Source: Micavibrio_A sp964539025
GTDB taxonomy: Bacteria; Pseudomonadota; Alphaproteobacteria; Micavibrionales; Micavibrionaceae
Length of the DNA stretch: 64,000 nt
Assembly: GCA_964539025.1 (NCBI GenBank)
Contig: CAZIFA010000002.1
Span: 310,001-374,000, forward strand
Direction of reading: 5' to 3'
The notes under the pieces are model-generated. The model did no database searches. It saw only the letters and a program-made list of their open reading frames with translations, and was not told where the DNA came from. Shown piece by piece: positions 43,941 to 53,374 of the stretch. Each line of letters opens with the position of its first letter. The first letter of the stretch is position 1. The position numbers were made by a program, and so were the translations under genes.

Positions 43941-44447
43941 ATGACACACACCATTGGAAATAAACGGATTGTTCCGATACTGGCGGCATTGACGGTGCTC
44001 TTGGGCGGATGCGCGGTGCCTGATCGCAGTGCGCAGGTTGTCTCATCGCCCGACAAGGTTTCCCTGATGCTGGCCGAAGCTGCCGACAAGGCCTCGAATT
44101 CGCTGGAAACGCTGGCCGCGATTGAACAGCAGAAATCACCCGGTGTGGCCGTGCAGCCCATCCATAACGCGCCCGAAGAACTGGCCCGCGCCATTACCAT
44201 CACATGGGTAGGCCCGCCTGAGCAGATCATGCACAAGCTTGCGGACCGTGCCAGCTATGACTTTATCGCGCTTGGTAACCGTCCGCCCGTGCCGCTCGTT
44301 CTCAATGTCGATGTGCAGAACGAGCCTGTGATCGAAGTTTTGCGCGATATCGGCCTGCAGCTCGGTGTGCGCGGCGATGTGAAAGTGGATTCCGAAAGAA
44401 AGATCATAGAATTGCATTATGCGCCGATCACCGGCGTGGGAGGCTAG
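43941..44447 (+). CDS. dotD: type IVB secretion lipoprotein DotD (TraH-like)
   Basis: DotD is an outer-membrane lipoprotein of the Dot/Icm core complex. The 168-residue protein has a lipobox LLGGC (Cys24) and a C-terminal N0-like domain (about 80-165) as in DotD. It contains ITWVGPPEQIMHKLADRASYDF and VLRDIGLQLGVRG. It is followed 4 bases later by dotC and then dotB, which is the gene order of Dot/Icm and IncI traH-I-J. Confidence 0.88.
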   Translation: MTHTIGNKRIVPILAALTVLLGGCAVPDRSAQVVSSPDKVSLMLAEAADKASNSLETLAAIEQQKSPGVAVQPIHNAPEELARAITITWVGPPEQIMHKLADRASYDFIALGNRPPVPLVLNVDVQNEPVIEVLRDIGLQLGVRGDVKVDSERKIIELHYAPITGVGG

Positions 44448-44451
44448 GCCT

Positions 44452-45294
44452 ATGCGGCATTTGCTGATATGCGCGGTTTTTGCCGGATGCCTGTTCATGG
44501 CGTCTATGGTTGCGCATGCGGCCGTTAATAGTATCGATGAAATTCCGCCGCCGCCGACCAAGGAACAACTGAGCGCGATCAAGAAAGAAAAGCGCGCAAA
44601 GAACGACGACGATCAACCTGCGCTCCCCATGGATATCCGCAAAGATGCGGTCAAGGAAGCGGCACTTTCATACGGCGCCCGCGGCGGATTGAACTGGCGC
44701 ACCTATTACATCCGTCAGGAAATGGAAACACGCGCCCGTTACATGGACAAGGTGTTCGATTTCAAATCGCTGTTGATCGCAGCGCCTTCGGGTCTGCTGA
44801 TCGAGCCGCCCGTGATCGGTGAGAGTATCGATGCGATGGTGATTGATGGCGGCGGATTGCAGGCGGCTGTGGCCGACCGCGTCTACAATATCGGCCGTAA
44901 CGCGCGCATCGTATCGACGGCGCGCACATGGCGCATGTATCTGGAGCGTCAGTGGGGCGAGGTGAACCCGCCGCCGGATATTCTTTTGCCAAGTAACGCA
45001 GAAGAACAAAGGGATTGGGACAACTGGTTCGAAAAAGGATGGCAAGCAGGTGTCGAACAAGCCGATGAAATTTTCCAGGCTGATTTGAACAAACTGTCAT
45101 CGGACTATCAGGGAATGGTGCGCTATAGAACGCTCCTCTCACAGGGTATGGTTTCTCCGCCTTATGCGCTGCAGGTTGATCGCGGCGTGACGGGCGGGGG
45201 CAATGAAATGCGCGTGGGCGACCGCAACGTATCGATCACCGGTCTGCCCGAACTCAAGACTGGGACACAGGAATGGTCGCCCGCAAACCGATAA
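44452..45294 (+). CDS. dotC: type IVB secretion protein DotC (TraI-like)
   Basis: DotC is part of the outer-membrane subcomplex with DotD and DotH. ATG at 44452 is chosen because GGAGG lies upstream, giving 280 residues with a signal peptide ending AHA (about residue 23). The family signatures are visible: RKDAVKEAALSYGARGGLNWRTYYI, then RTWRMYLERQW and GWQAGVEQADEIFQADLN. A Cys in FAGC sits too early for a clear lipobox, so, unlike the Legionella lipoprotein, it may be cleaved by signal peptidase I. An earlier in-frame ATG (44419) would change this. Confidence 0.9.
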   Translation: MRHLLICAVFAGCLFMASMVAHAAVNSIDEIPPPPTKEQLSAIKKEKRAKNDDDQPALPMDIRKDAVKEAALSYGARGGLNWRTYYIRQEMETRARYMDKVFDFKSLLIAAPSGLLIEPPVIGESIDAMVIDGGGLQAAVADRVYNIGRNARIVSTARTWRMYLERQWGEVNPPPDILLPSNAEEQRDWDNWFEKGWQAGVEQADEIFQADLNKLSSDYQGMVRYRTLLSQGMVSPPYALQVDRGVTGGGNEMRVGDRNVSITGLPELKTGTQEWSPANR

Positions 45295-46442
45295 GCCTTC
45301 TTAAGGCAAAGGATAATATCGCAGAAACGTGGGCGGAAGAACCGCCGCGTTTCACGGACGATATGGTCGATGCGTTCCTTCTTTGGTGCGTGAAAAAGAA
45401 TTCCTCCGACGTCACGATCCAGACGGACCGCCCGGTTTATAACGAAATTTACGGCACGCTCTATCCGGCAACCTATCGTCCCGTCGATGCTGCCGACATG
45501 AATGTTTTTTTGACCAAGATTTACGGACCGGAAGCAGGGGCAAGGCTGGCTTCGGGGACCGATCTTGATCTGTCCTACGAAATTCGTCCGGATCGCTATA
45601 CGCGCATTCGTTTTCGCGTCAACGTAACGCCCGTTCTTTCGCGGGGGCGCGATTCGGCGCAGATCACGATGCGTGTCCTGCCCAACGAGCCGCCGACCAT
45701 GAAAGACCTGAATGTCGAAGCGGATATCATCAATAGCTGGGCGCCGCGTCAGGGCATGGTGATTATCACCGGGCCGACCGGATCGGGAAAGACGACGTTG
45801 CTTGCCGCAGGTATCCGCATGTTGATGGAGCGCAAGCGCGGCGCGGGCAAGATCGTTTGCTACGAAGCACCAATCGAATATGTGTATGATGTAATTAAAT
45901 CGCCAAGATCTCTGATTTCACAAACAGAGATCCCAAGACATTTGCCTGATTTTGCGCGCGGTGTGCGTAACGCGCTTCGTCGCAAGCCCAACATCATCCT
46001 TGTCGGCGAAGCGCGTGATAAAGAAACGATTTCGGCGGCGATTGAAGCCGCGCAGACAGGTCACCTTGTTTTTACCACGACGCACACGATCGGCGTTGCT
46101 GCGACGATCCAGCGTATGGTTGCTTCTTTTGATCCGAACGAGCGTTCGGAGCGCGCCTATGCCTTGATGGAAACAGTGCGGATGGTGGTCACGCAAACAC
46201 TTGTGCCGAAAGTTTCAGGCGGACGGATGGGTTGCCGCGAATGGATGCGCTTTACCGATGAGGTGCGCGATAAATTGCTTGGCATGGATTTCAAGGACTG
46301 GCCGAATGAAATTTCGCGGATGATTCAATTCTACGGCCAGCCGATGGCAAAATCAGCCGCGATCGCGTTCGATGCGGGCTTGATCGATAGGCGGACCTAT
46401 ATCGTTTTATCGTCGAGCACCGGCGCTGGCGGAGGCGATTAA
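45273..46442 (+). CDS. dotB: type IVB secretion ATPase DotB (TraJ-like)
   Basis: DotB is the cytoplasmic PilT/VirB11-type hexameric ATPase that energises Dot/Icm secretion. The 389-residue protein has Walker A GPTGSGKT at residues 167-174, Walker B IILVGEARD and the His-box TGHLVFTTTHT. It overlaps the dotC end by 22 bases and the icmT start by one base, so the four genes dotD-dotC-dotB-icmT form one operon. Confidence 0.95.
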   Translation: MVARKPISLLKAKDNIAETWAEEPPRFTDDMVDAFLLWCVKKNSSDVTIQTDRPVYNEIYGTLYPATYRPVDAADMNVFLTKIYGPEAGARLASGTDLDLSYEIRPDRYTRIRFRVNVTPVLSRGRDSAQITMRVLPNEPPTMKDLNVEADIINSWAPRQGMVIITGPTGSGKTTLLAAGIRMLMERKRGAGKIVCYEAPIEYVYDVIKSPRSLISQTEIPRHLPDFARGVRNALRRKPNIILVGEARDKETISAAIEAAQTGHLVFTTTHTIGVAATIQRMVASFDPNERSERAYALMETVRMVVTQTLVPKVSGGRMGCREWMRFTDEVRDKLLGMDFKDWPNEISRMIQFYGQPMAKSAAIAFDAGLIDRRTYIVLSSSTGAGGGD

Positions 46443-46741
46443 TGGGTCAGCGCGAAGATACGGAAGAAGAACGGGCGAACTGGCACTGGCGCAATTCCAT
46501 GCGTCCCGTGAGGTTTTTCGCGTTTGATGCCCGTTTGGTCATACCTTGGTTTATCGTCTTATTCCACGCGCGCGCCATAACCCTGTTTTTCGCCGTTCTC
46601 TTGACGATTATCTTCAGCATGCTGGAACGTCGGGGGCTGACATTCGATGCCGCGCTACGAGCGTTTCGCACATGGCTTTTGGGTCAGAAGCGGGCGGGAT
46701 GGCTGTCCTACCGGCGCAAGCGCATGGTCGATTTCGGGTAA
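46442..46741 (+). CDS. icmT: IcmT-like membrane protein (TraK-like)
   Basis: A 99-residue protein directly after dotB, as in Legionella and IncI plasmids. The N-terminal NWHWRNSMRPVRFFAFDAR motif, a hydrophobic central segment (about 35-65) and the basic C-terminus GLTFDAALRAFRTWLLGQKR match IcmT. IcmT is needed for pore formation and substrate export in Legionella. Confidence 0.88.
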   Translation: MGQREDTEEERANWHWRNSMRPVRFFAFDARLVIPWFIVLFHARAITLFFAVLLTIIFSMLERRGLTFDAALRAFRTWLLGQKRAGWLSYRRKRMVDFG

Positions 46742-46846
46742 AACCCTGCTATTTCGTGAATCGGAACGCCGGATTGTGCCTTGTCATTTCGCGGCATTTT
46801 CTTTACTTTCAGGGTTCGCAAACTAATTCGGAACGAGGTATTGGAT

Positions 46847-47839
46847 ATGGCAACAGGCCGGACAAAACTGGGTGCATTCTTGCTTGGATCTGCCATCACT
46901 ATCTGGACCGTTCCGTCTCATGCCGGATTTGAATTCCTACCCGCATCAGCGCCCGCATCGCAGGAAGCGCCTGTCGTGGATGATGCCTATCTTGATTCCC
47001 CGATGCCGATCATCCCCGCAGCACCCGTCACGGCGGAGCCGCTGGATGCGCCCGCCGCATCGTCCGCCGTTCCTGCGTCCTCGGGCGATCCCGTTTATAT
47101 CCGCCGCCAGCGCAATCTGGTCATGAAGGCCCCCAAGGGCCAGCCGATGGATACGGATGCGCTATTAAAGGCAACGGAAAATACACAGATGGTCGAAATG
47201 GAAGGCTCTCCGCGGGTTAATCAGACCGGCGGTAATTCCGGCAAACTCGTCATCAATCCTTATCCTTTGCAAGCTGACAATGCGGTGCATGGCGGCGATA
47301 TGGGGACGCTTTCGGTCGAGCAGGCGATGATGGAACAATCGGGCAATCTGCGGACCGTGGCTGTTCCCGGCAAAGGCAGCGCTTCTGGCATGATAGCGCG
47401 CGCCAAAATGGCTTCGCGGTATGATCGCGGTACGCAATATATACAGCGTTCTGATGCAGTCGCAGCAGAGGCGGATCTGGCATCCATAACGCCGATTCCG
47501 GGTGGTGACAGTGCAAAGCTGGGCAATATAGAAGCAACGCCTTTGGCTTCGGCGAAGATGCCGCGTCCTGCTACGCCGGAAAATTATACTGCGCCAGCAG
47601 GAGGCGGATATGCCCAAGCTGTCGGGTTCGGTCGCGATTTGCCGCTGGCGCTGGCTTTGTCGCAAGTCGTTCCGGCGGAATATAGCTACGCGTTCGGCAA
47701 GAATGTGGATGTCAGCGCAAGCGTGTCGTGGCAGGGCGGCAAGCCTTGGCCCGAAGTGCTGAACGACATGCTGGCGCAAAGCGGCATGGTCGCGATCATC
47801 GACAACAACCAGATTACAATTCAGGCCGCGCATTCGTAA
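46847..47839 (+). CDS. periplasmic protein with TcpQ/PilL-type (N0-like) C-terminal domain
   Basis: A 330-residue protein: signal peptide (about 1-27, PSHA), a long Ala/Pro-rich linker and a C-terminal domain (about 255-330; RDLPLALALSQVVPAEYSYAF, then VSWQGGKPWPEVLNDMLAQSG) that fits the TcpQ/PilL family related to the secretin/TonB N0 fold. It lies 105 bases after icmT. DotD also ends in an N0-like domain, so both could be ring components of the outer-membrane core. It does not match a Legionella Dot protein that I can name. ATG at 46847 follows GAGG. Confidence 0.85.
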   Translation: MATGRTKLGAFLLGSAITIWTVPSHAGFEFLPASAPASQEAPVVDDAYLDSPMPIIPAAPVTAEPLDAPAASSAVPASSGDPVYIRRQRNLVMKAPKGQPMDTDALLKATENTQMVEMEGSPRVNQTGGNSGKLVINPYPLQADNAVHGGDMGTLSVEQAMMEQSGNLRTVAVPGKGSASGMIARAKMASRYDRGTQYIQRSDAVAAEADLASITPIPGGDSAKLGNIEATPLASAKMPRPATPENYTAPAGGGYAQAVGFGRDLPLALALSQVVPAEYSYAFGKNVDVSASVSWQGGKPWPEVLNDMLAQSGMVAIIDNNQITIQAAHS

Positions 47840-47855
47840 ACACGCGGCTTTATCC

Positions 47856-48989
47856 CTAGCTAGCCAGGAAGTTCGATAGCGTCAATTGTGCAACGATTGC
47901 GGTGACCTGGAACGACGCTTGAAGTTGCGTTTGCACTTGCAGAATTTTTGCCGAGGCTTCGGTTATATCCACGTCTTCGATATCGCCGATGATGGTTTTA
48001 TAGGCGTTGATCTGCTCAAGATGAGAGCTCTTCAGAATGTTTATCTGCGCATCTACCTGCGAAAGCTTGAAAACATCCTTGTTCAAATCGTCCAGCGCTT
48101 GATTGAGAGACGTTGATATATCCTCTATCACGCGGAAAAAATTTTCCTGTTTTTCAGCGGGTGGAGAAGGCGGAACATCCTCGGGCAGCGTCGTCGCCGT
48201 CGGGTCGTTCAATGCACCCGGTGCATGTTCGACGGGTGGCAAGGCTTGCAGAACACCCAGCAGGCGCACGATTTCCTTCATAGAAGAGTTATTCGCCAGC
48301 GTTGTATAATCGAATTCGGAGGCGTCATTTACGCGCACGGTGGTTTTGCCTGCGGTGCCGGAGGTCAGGGCGTTGGAGAAGCCCAAAACCGTATCGCTTG
48401 TCGCGTGATATGCGGCTATGAACTGGTCCGTCGTGATGGTGCCGTCACCCCAGTCCCCGATCATGCCTGAGGCTACGAGCGGCGGGTTGGTCAGATCGGA
48501 TTCATCGGGCAGAAATTCACCCAGCGCGGATGCGTAAAGTCCTGTGTTGCTGATCGGCGGTTCAGCCGTATCGGCGCCGCCGAACAGGTAACGGTCTCCA
48601 TCCATCTGGTTCATGTTGTCCTGAATAAAGGAATAGACATTCACGGTCAGTTGGCGGATGCTTTCGAAATCCGGGTAATCGCCTTCGCGCACCGATGACA
48701 TTATCCCGTCCGCGATATTTTCGGTTTGTGCTTTTATTTCAGCGATCGAAGTAAGCATCAGTTTTATGCGGCGGGTGGCGTGTGTGATGTTATCCGAATA
48801 GACCCCCAGAGAATTAACCCCGGCGCGTGCCCGTGTGGTCGCGATGATATCCGCGCCAAGACCCGATAAAGTCTGCGTCTTCTTGCCCGACGAAACCTGT
48901 ACCGACAAATTGCCTAAAAGTGTCTGTTGATCCTTTAGCCGGGAAATCTGATCCAGATATTGTCCAAGTGTCGAAACGCCTAATGTCAT
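47856..48989 (-). CDS. flgL: flagellar hook-associated protein FlgL (HAP3)
   Basis: FlgL joins the hook to the filament, distal to FlgK. The 377-residue protein has the flagellin-like N-terminus (VSTLGQYLDQISRLKDQQTLLGNLSVQVSSGKKTQTLSGLG pattern of coiled helices) and the C-terminal helix ILQVQTQLQASFQVTA. It is directly downstream of flgK (25 bases). The pair is isolated from other flagellar genes in this window. Confidence 0.92.
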   Translation of the reverse strand: MTLGVSTLGQYLDQISRLKDQQTLLGNLSVQVSSGKKTQTLSGLGADIIATTRARAGVNSLGVYSDNITHATRRIKLMLTSIAEIKAQTENIADGIMSSVREGDYPDFESIRQLTVNVYSFIQDNMNQMDGDRYLFGGADTAEPPISNTGLYASALGEFLPDESDLTNPPLVASGMIGDWGDGTITTDQFIAAYHATSDTVLGFSNALTSGTAGKTTVRVNDASEFDYTTLANNSSMKEIVRLLGVLQALPPVEHAPGALNDPTATTLPEDVPPSPPAEKQENFFRVIEDISTSLNQALDDLNKDVFKLSQVDAQINILKSSHLEQINAYKTIIGDIEDVDITEASAKILQVQTQLQASFQVTAIVAQLTLSNFLAS

Positions 48990-49014
48990 GGCTCGTTGCT
49001 CCTAATCTTTCCTA

Positions 49015-51459
49015 TCAGACCGCGTTCAATAAATCCTGAAACATCTCATCAGCGGCACTTACAGCGCGTGCGGCAGCGGCATAAGCGGTCTGAACGATGA
49101 TCAGCATTGATAATTCTTCGTCGATATTGACGCCGGATTCTCCCAAAAGTCTTTGTTGCAAAAGATCACGCAAAGAGACGGAATCTTCTCTTTGAGACGC
49201 ATTCACGATGGAATCTTGCGCCTGCGCGTTCACCATCTTTTGTGAAAAATCGATGATGCCGTTGCCGGTGAGAATGTTGGTGTTGATGTTGGCTTCCGGG
49301 CCCAGGTAATTGCGGCGGAAGGGAACGAAGACGCCCGAGCCAAGATACGTTTCGGATGCGTATTCCACATTTTCCACTGGCGAGGTTTCACTCACTGTAG
49401 GGCCGGCTACAGAATAGCTGCCGAACAGGGCACTCAGGATGCCAACGCCCGCTGGCAGAGCGGCCAGCGCCGGGTTGACCGCGCCGTTTGTCGTTCCGGG
49501 GCCGGCCACGAGGCGCAGATCGCCGCCATAGCTGGACCCGCCGTTGGAATCGTCTATGCCGGGGCGGATGGTAAGGAAGCCCGTTCCTGCATCGAGATCG
49601 ACCCAAAGCCCGGGAACGCCTTGTTCCGTGAGCGGGTCATATTCAAGTTTGTTGACCAGATCATTTTGATCTTCGCCGGGTTCGATGGTAATGCGCACGG
49701 GCGCGCCGGTGCCGACTTGTACATCGAAATGCGGATCTTCGGTGACATAGGTGTCTTCGGCAAAACCCATTGCGCTGAATGCTGTCGTACCCATCTCGTT
49801 GGCAAATCCAGTGGCGGCCAAGGTGATGTTGCCGCGTGATACAATTGAAAGCTGGCCGTTGGTATTGCGAGTCGCCGAAGATGTAAGGCCTGCGGGCAGG
49901 GCGGCAGCGGTAATCTGCGCATTGATTTCTGCAATGATCTGATCGAGCGCATCGTTGATGCCGGGGCCAAGCGGGAAGTTGGTGCCTGCATCGCTTAAGT
50001 CAATCGTGATCGTCGTGGGGCCTAGGCCTGTGCGGGCCTCTTCGAACGTGATCTGGAAGCTGTCGTCGTTCGGCCAGTTCGGGAAGTAGTCCTGCAGTTC
50101 ATCGGCGATATCACCGCCGCCGGGTAAAGTGTCGTCAATCTGCGGGAAGGAGGAAAGGTCGATCCCGCCCACGACATTGTTTTGTGAGAACAGGCCAAGC
50201 CAGTTTTGCAGATCGGTGGCAGGCAGTGCGACGTTAAGGTCGGTTGTGCCGTCAGCTTCCTGATAATTGACAGTGCCGAAACCGAACTGGATAACGCGGC
50301 GTATGACCTCATTCGATGCGGGAGGGATGCTGATGTCGGATGTGTAGGTTCCCTGCTGTAAAAGGGCAATATTGTCGATGATATTCTGATTGACGCGGAT
50401 GACCGAGGCAAATCCAACATAAGAAACGGCCACCGGCGGAATGATAGAGATATCAGGCGGCGCGTCGGAAGGCACGGTGTTGCTGGCGTCCGTGAAAAGA
50501 CGCAGGCCCTGCGCTTCCATGCGCAATGCCAGTTTATGGGCCAGCTCGTCGTTCTGCGCCTGATATTGGACAAGAATGTCATCGCGCAGATCGATAAGCC
50601 CGCCGATTTTTCCACCGACATTCGTATCGGTGATGTCGATCGATGTAAGATTTGTGGCTGGGTCTCCGCCGACATAAATGCCTGCGACGCTGGCAGGATA
50701 TGTTGTGGTAGGACCGATGATACCGGGATCGAAGAAGACTTCCGTGGGCTGTTCGTCGGTCAATTGCGTGCCTCTGGAAGTCTGGATTACAATGACGCCA
50801 TCGCCGCGCGTGAAGGAGGTAATGTCGATCAGTCCCGCAAGTTCCTTGATCGCTTCGTCGCGTTTGTCTTGCAATCCTGCAACCGAACGGGTCAGGTCGC
50901 CATCGCCCTTGATGTCGCGATTCAGTTTCGCGATTGTGCCGAGAAGATCGTTGATCTGGTCGACAGCGGCGACAATTTCGTTCTGTGCGTCGTTGCGCAT
51001 GTCCGTTATCAGGTTGCCGAATTCATTGAATTTTTGGGCGACTTGCTGTGCTTGCGCCAGTGTCGATTGCTGGAGGAAGCCATCGGACGGGGAATCGGAT
51101 AAGGCGGCGAATTTGTCCTTCAACTCGGCAATTTGTGCCGCTATGGAACGTTCCTTGTCTGTCGGACCGTGGAATTTCTCGATTGTGTCCAGATAGGTTG
51201 CCTTGACATCGAAGGAGCTTACCGTGCTGATCTGGGTCCAGAGCTCTTTTTCGAGATTCAAATCGACTTTGCGGATCATCGTTTCGCTCTGGACACCCAG
51301 AATTTGTCCAGTTGCATCAACAACTTGCGAAGATTGCGGCAGGATCTTTCGCATATAGCCGGGAGTCGTCGCGTTGGCGACGTTATTGGAAATAACCGTC
51401 AGCTGCTGCTGTGCGACCCGCAGGCCCGATAGGGCGGCATGTAGTCCCTGAAAAGACAT
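49015..51459 (-). CDS. flgK: flagellar hook-associated protein FlgK (HAP1)
   Basis: FlgK is the first hook-filament junction protein. ATG at 51459 (MSFQGLHAALSGL) is preferred because TAGGAAAT precedes it; an upstream TTG would add ten residues. The N-terminus LTVISNNVANATTPGYMRK and the C-terminal NAQAQDSIVNASQREDSVS and ADEMFQDLLNAV are typical. At 814 residues it is much longer than the 547 of Escherichia coli; the extra length lies in the variable middle (about 300-720), which would project from the junction. Confidence 0.93.
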   Translation of the reverse strand: MSFQGLHAALSGLRVAQQQLTVISNNVANATTPGYMRKILPQSSQVVDATGQILGVQSETMIRKVDLNLEKELWTQISTVSSFDVKATYLDTIEKFHGPTDKERSIAAQIAELKDKFAALSDSPSDGFLQQSTLAQAQQVAQKFNEFGNLITDMRNDAQNEIVAAVDQINDLLGTIAKLNRDIKGDGDLTRSVAGLQDKRDEAIKELAGLIDITSFTRGDGVIVIQTSRGTQLTDEQPTEVFFDPGIIGPTTTYPASVAGIYVGGDPATNLTSIDITDTNVGGKIGGLIDLRDDILVQYQAQNDELAHKLALRMEAQGLRLFTDASNTVPSDAPPDISIIPPVAVSYVGFASVIRVNQNIIDNIALLQQGTYTSDISIPPASNEVIRRVIQFGFGTVNYQEADGTTDLNVALPATDLQNWLGLFSQNNVVGGIDLSSFPQIDDTLPGGGDIADELQDYFPNWPNDDSFQITFEEARTGLGPTTITIDLSDAGTNFPLGPGINDALDQIIAEINAQITAAALPAGLTSSATRNTNGQLSIVSRGNITLAATGFANEMGTTAFSAMGFAEDTYVTEDPHFDVQVGTGAPVRITIEPGEDQNDLVNKLEYDPLTEQGVPGLWVDLDAGTGFLTIRPGIDDSNGGSSYGGDLRLVAGPGTTNGAVNPALAALPAGVGILSALFGSYSVAGPTVSETSPVENVEYASETYLGSGVFVPFRRNYLGPEANINTNILTGNGIIDFSQKMVNAQAQDSIVNASQREDSVSLRDLLQQRLLGESGVNIDEELSMLIIVQTAYAAAARAVSAADEMFQDLLNAV

Positions 51460-51568
51460 ATTTCCTAAGTCCTTACCTGTGTTTGCCAAGGGCCGCGCAC
51501 GGTCCCGTTACAAATCGTTACAGGTCAGTCTTGCAAGGAAGGTGCCAGAAAAGGGGTATAGCCCGGCC

Positions 51569-53374
51569 CTACATGGGGTCCGCATTGCTGCCGGTTTCAT
51601 CGCCGAACATGGCACCTATGGCGGCGTTATAGGCGGGTTCCGCACGCTCGCGCAGGCGGATTTCGAGGAGCATCGACATCAGCATTTCACGACGCTGAAG
51701 CGCGGACTGAATATCGCGGTCCTGCATAAGTTTAATTGCCTTCATCGCGGCGCGGATGCGCTGGACGTTGGCGGGCTTATCGTAGAGATTCGTATAGAAG
51801 ATCGGGTTCTGGTAGATTTTTTTCGTCAGCACTTCCATCTGCGCGTAATAGCTGGGATTGTCGCCGAGCGTCTTGTTGATCTCTTCATCGTTCAGGCCGA
51901 ACTCACGCAGCAACGCGCGCATGAAGGGCGCGTTGCTCGTCTGGTCTGTAACGTTCGGCGTCGCCGTCTTAAGGGCGACCAGGTTTGCGACGCTGTTGCG
52001 GGCGATGCCGCGCATCGCTGCGATTGAGCGCAGATTCATGTAGCCGTACTGGTGTTTGCGCAATTCATCCGCCGATGTAGGGAGGCGTGGCATGGCATGA
52101 TGTGCGAACAGATTGTCAACCAGTGCGAACACGGCTTCCTCATCTGGCGTTACTTTCGTGTCCTTCATATCGATGGCCAATGAGAGCGGCTGGTCGATCG
52201 TTTGCGTATAATTTATATCGCGGTTGCGCAACTCTGGTGCGGGCGGTTTCGGACAAAGGTGTTTTAGCCCTTTGGCATTATCTTCAGGGTCGCAAAATTT
52301 GTCGCGGTATAGTTTTAAGCGCGAGAGCGCATCGGAAGTTTCCGTCTGGCCGACGGCTTCGCCCGTGCCGAGTTCACGGTGAAGAATATGCGTTGACACG
52401 GCGTCGCGCGTTAAATTTGCCGAACGTTCCGTCGAGGCCAGATCGCGCGCCATGGTGCCGAATGTGCACATCTGCTCGCTCGGCTGGTAATCCTTGTGTG
52501 CCTCGGCTGTTTTTTGCTGGAACAAGCGCTGGGTTTCCAGTTGATGTTTGGCGTCCAGCATCATACCAATCGCCTGAACCTGCGCTGACATATTGGCCGT
52601 GAATTGTTCGGCCATCAGCATAAGACCGCCGACCCACCATGTGCGTAAGGGGTTGGGCGGACCGCTTAAATCCATTCCGTCATTCATGAACTGCTGTTGC
52701 GGCAGGGTTGCCACGGCACCGCTCGGATTGTTGGCGATGGTGTCGGCCGGCGCGGGTGTGCAGTTGCCGGGAACCGAAAGGCCGCCATGCTTACAGGTGT
52801 AATAGGCCGTGCTGGTGCCGAGTGCGTCGGAATCGCCCGTGCCATTCGCAAGAATTTTTCTACACTGCGAAGGCCCGCCGAGATGCATGGCACCAAGTAA
52901 GCCGGATTCTGTGGCTTTACAGGTCAAGGTTTTTCCTTGCCCTGACCCTGTGATCGTTTGGCCTCCGTTTTCAAGCAATTTTTGACATGCAGGATCACTA
53001 CGAATCCTCGTAAGGTTTTCATTGGTGAAGGCGTCCATGATACATTCCTGCACAGGGTGACAAGGAGCGCTGATCCATGCTTCATTTGTATCGCAGGCTT
53101 CCCCTTTGCATTCTGGATGTGCCTTGATGTAGCCGGAGCGTGTTGTGGGGATAAACTGATACTTTCCCAATGCCGAAGGGTTGCCGTTTTTGTCTTTGTA
53201 CACCGCCGTGTATCCGCCTGAGGACGCTGATTCCGTTCCGTAAAGAGAATCCTTTATCGCTGTGAAGTTGCATTGTGCGCTACCAAGCTTTCCTCCTGCT
53301 GCGGGTATTTCTTCCGCATAGGCGGACGCAGGGAATAACAGCAATGCGATGATCAATGCGCAAAGACGGATCAT
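51569..53374 (-). CDS. secreted protein with lysozyme-like domain and family domain (paralogue A)
   Basis: A 601-residue protein that starts in the stop of the upstream small gene (ATGA) and has a signal peptide (about 1-20, SAYA). Residues about 35-190 resemble a lysozyme/transglycosylase fold: YGTES with Glu48 as likely catalytic residue, SSGGYTAVYKD and ALGKYQF. The second half (about 245-590) is shared with the two paralogues upstream: DAKHQLETQRLFQ, a Cys in EQMCTFGT, FCDPEDNAKGL, and SYYAQMEVLTKKIYQNP. No known family is recognised. The conserved cysteines suggest disulfides in the periplasm. It is the last gene of a four-gene operon. Confidence 0.85.
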   Translation of the reverse strand: MIRLCALIIALLLFPASAYAEEIPAAGGKLGSAQCNFTAIKDSLYGTESASSGGYTAVYKDKNGNPSALGKYQFIPTTRSGYIKAHPECKGEACDTNEAWISAPCHPVQECIMDAFTNENLTRIRSDPACQKLLENGGQTITGSGQGKTLTCKATESGLLGAMHLGGPSQCRKILANGTGDSDALGTSTAYYTCKHGGLSVPGNCTPAPADTIANNPSGAVATLPQQQFMNDGMDLSGPPNPLRTWWVGGLMLMAEQFTANMSAQVQAIGMMLDAKHQLETQRLFQQKTAEAHKDYQPSEQMCTFGTMARDLASTERSANLTRDAVSTHILHRELGTGEAVGQTETSDALSRLKLYRDKFCDPEDNAKGLKHLCPKPPAPELRNRDINYTQTIDQPLSLAIDMKDTKVTPDEEAVFALVDNLFAHHAMPRLPTSADELRKHQYGYMNLRSIAAMRGIARNSVANLVALKTATPNVTDQTSNAPFMRALLREFGLNDEEINKTLGDNPSYYAQMEVLTKKIYQNPIFYTNLYDKPANVQRIRAAMKAIKLMQDRDIQSALQRREMLMSMLLEIRLRERAEPAYNAAIGAMFGDETGSNADPM

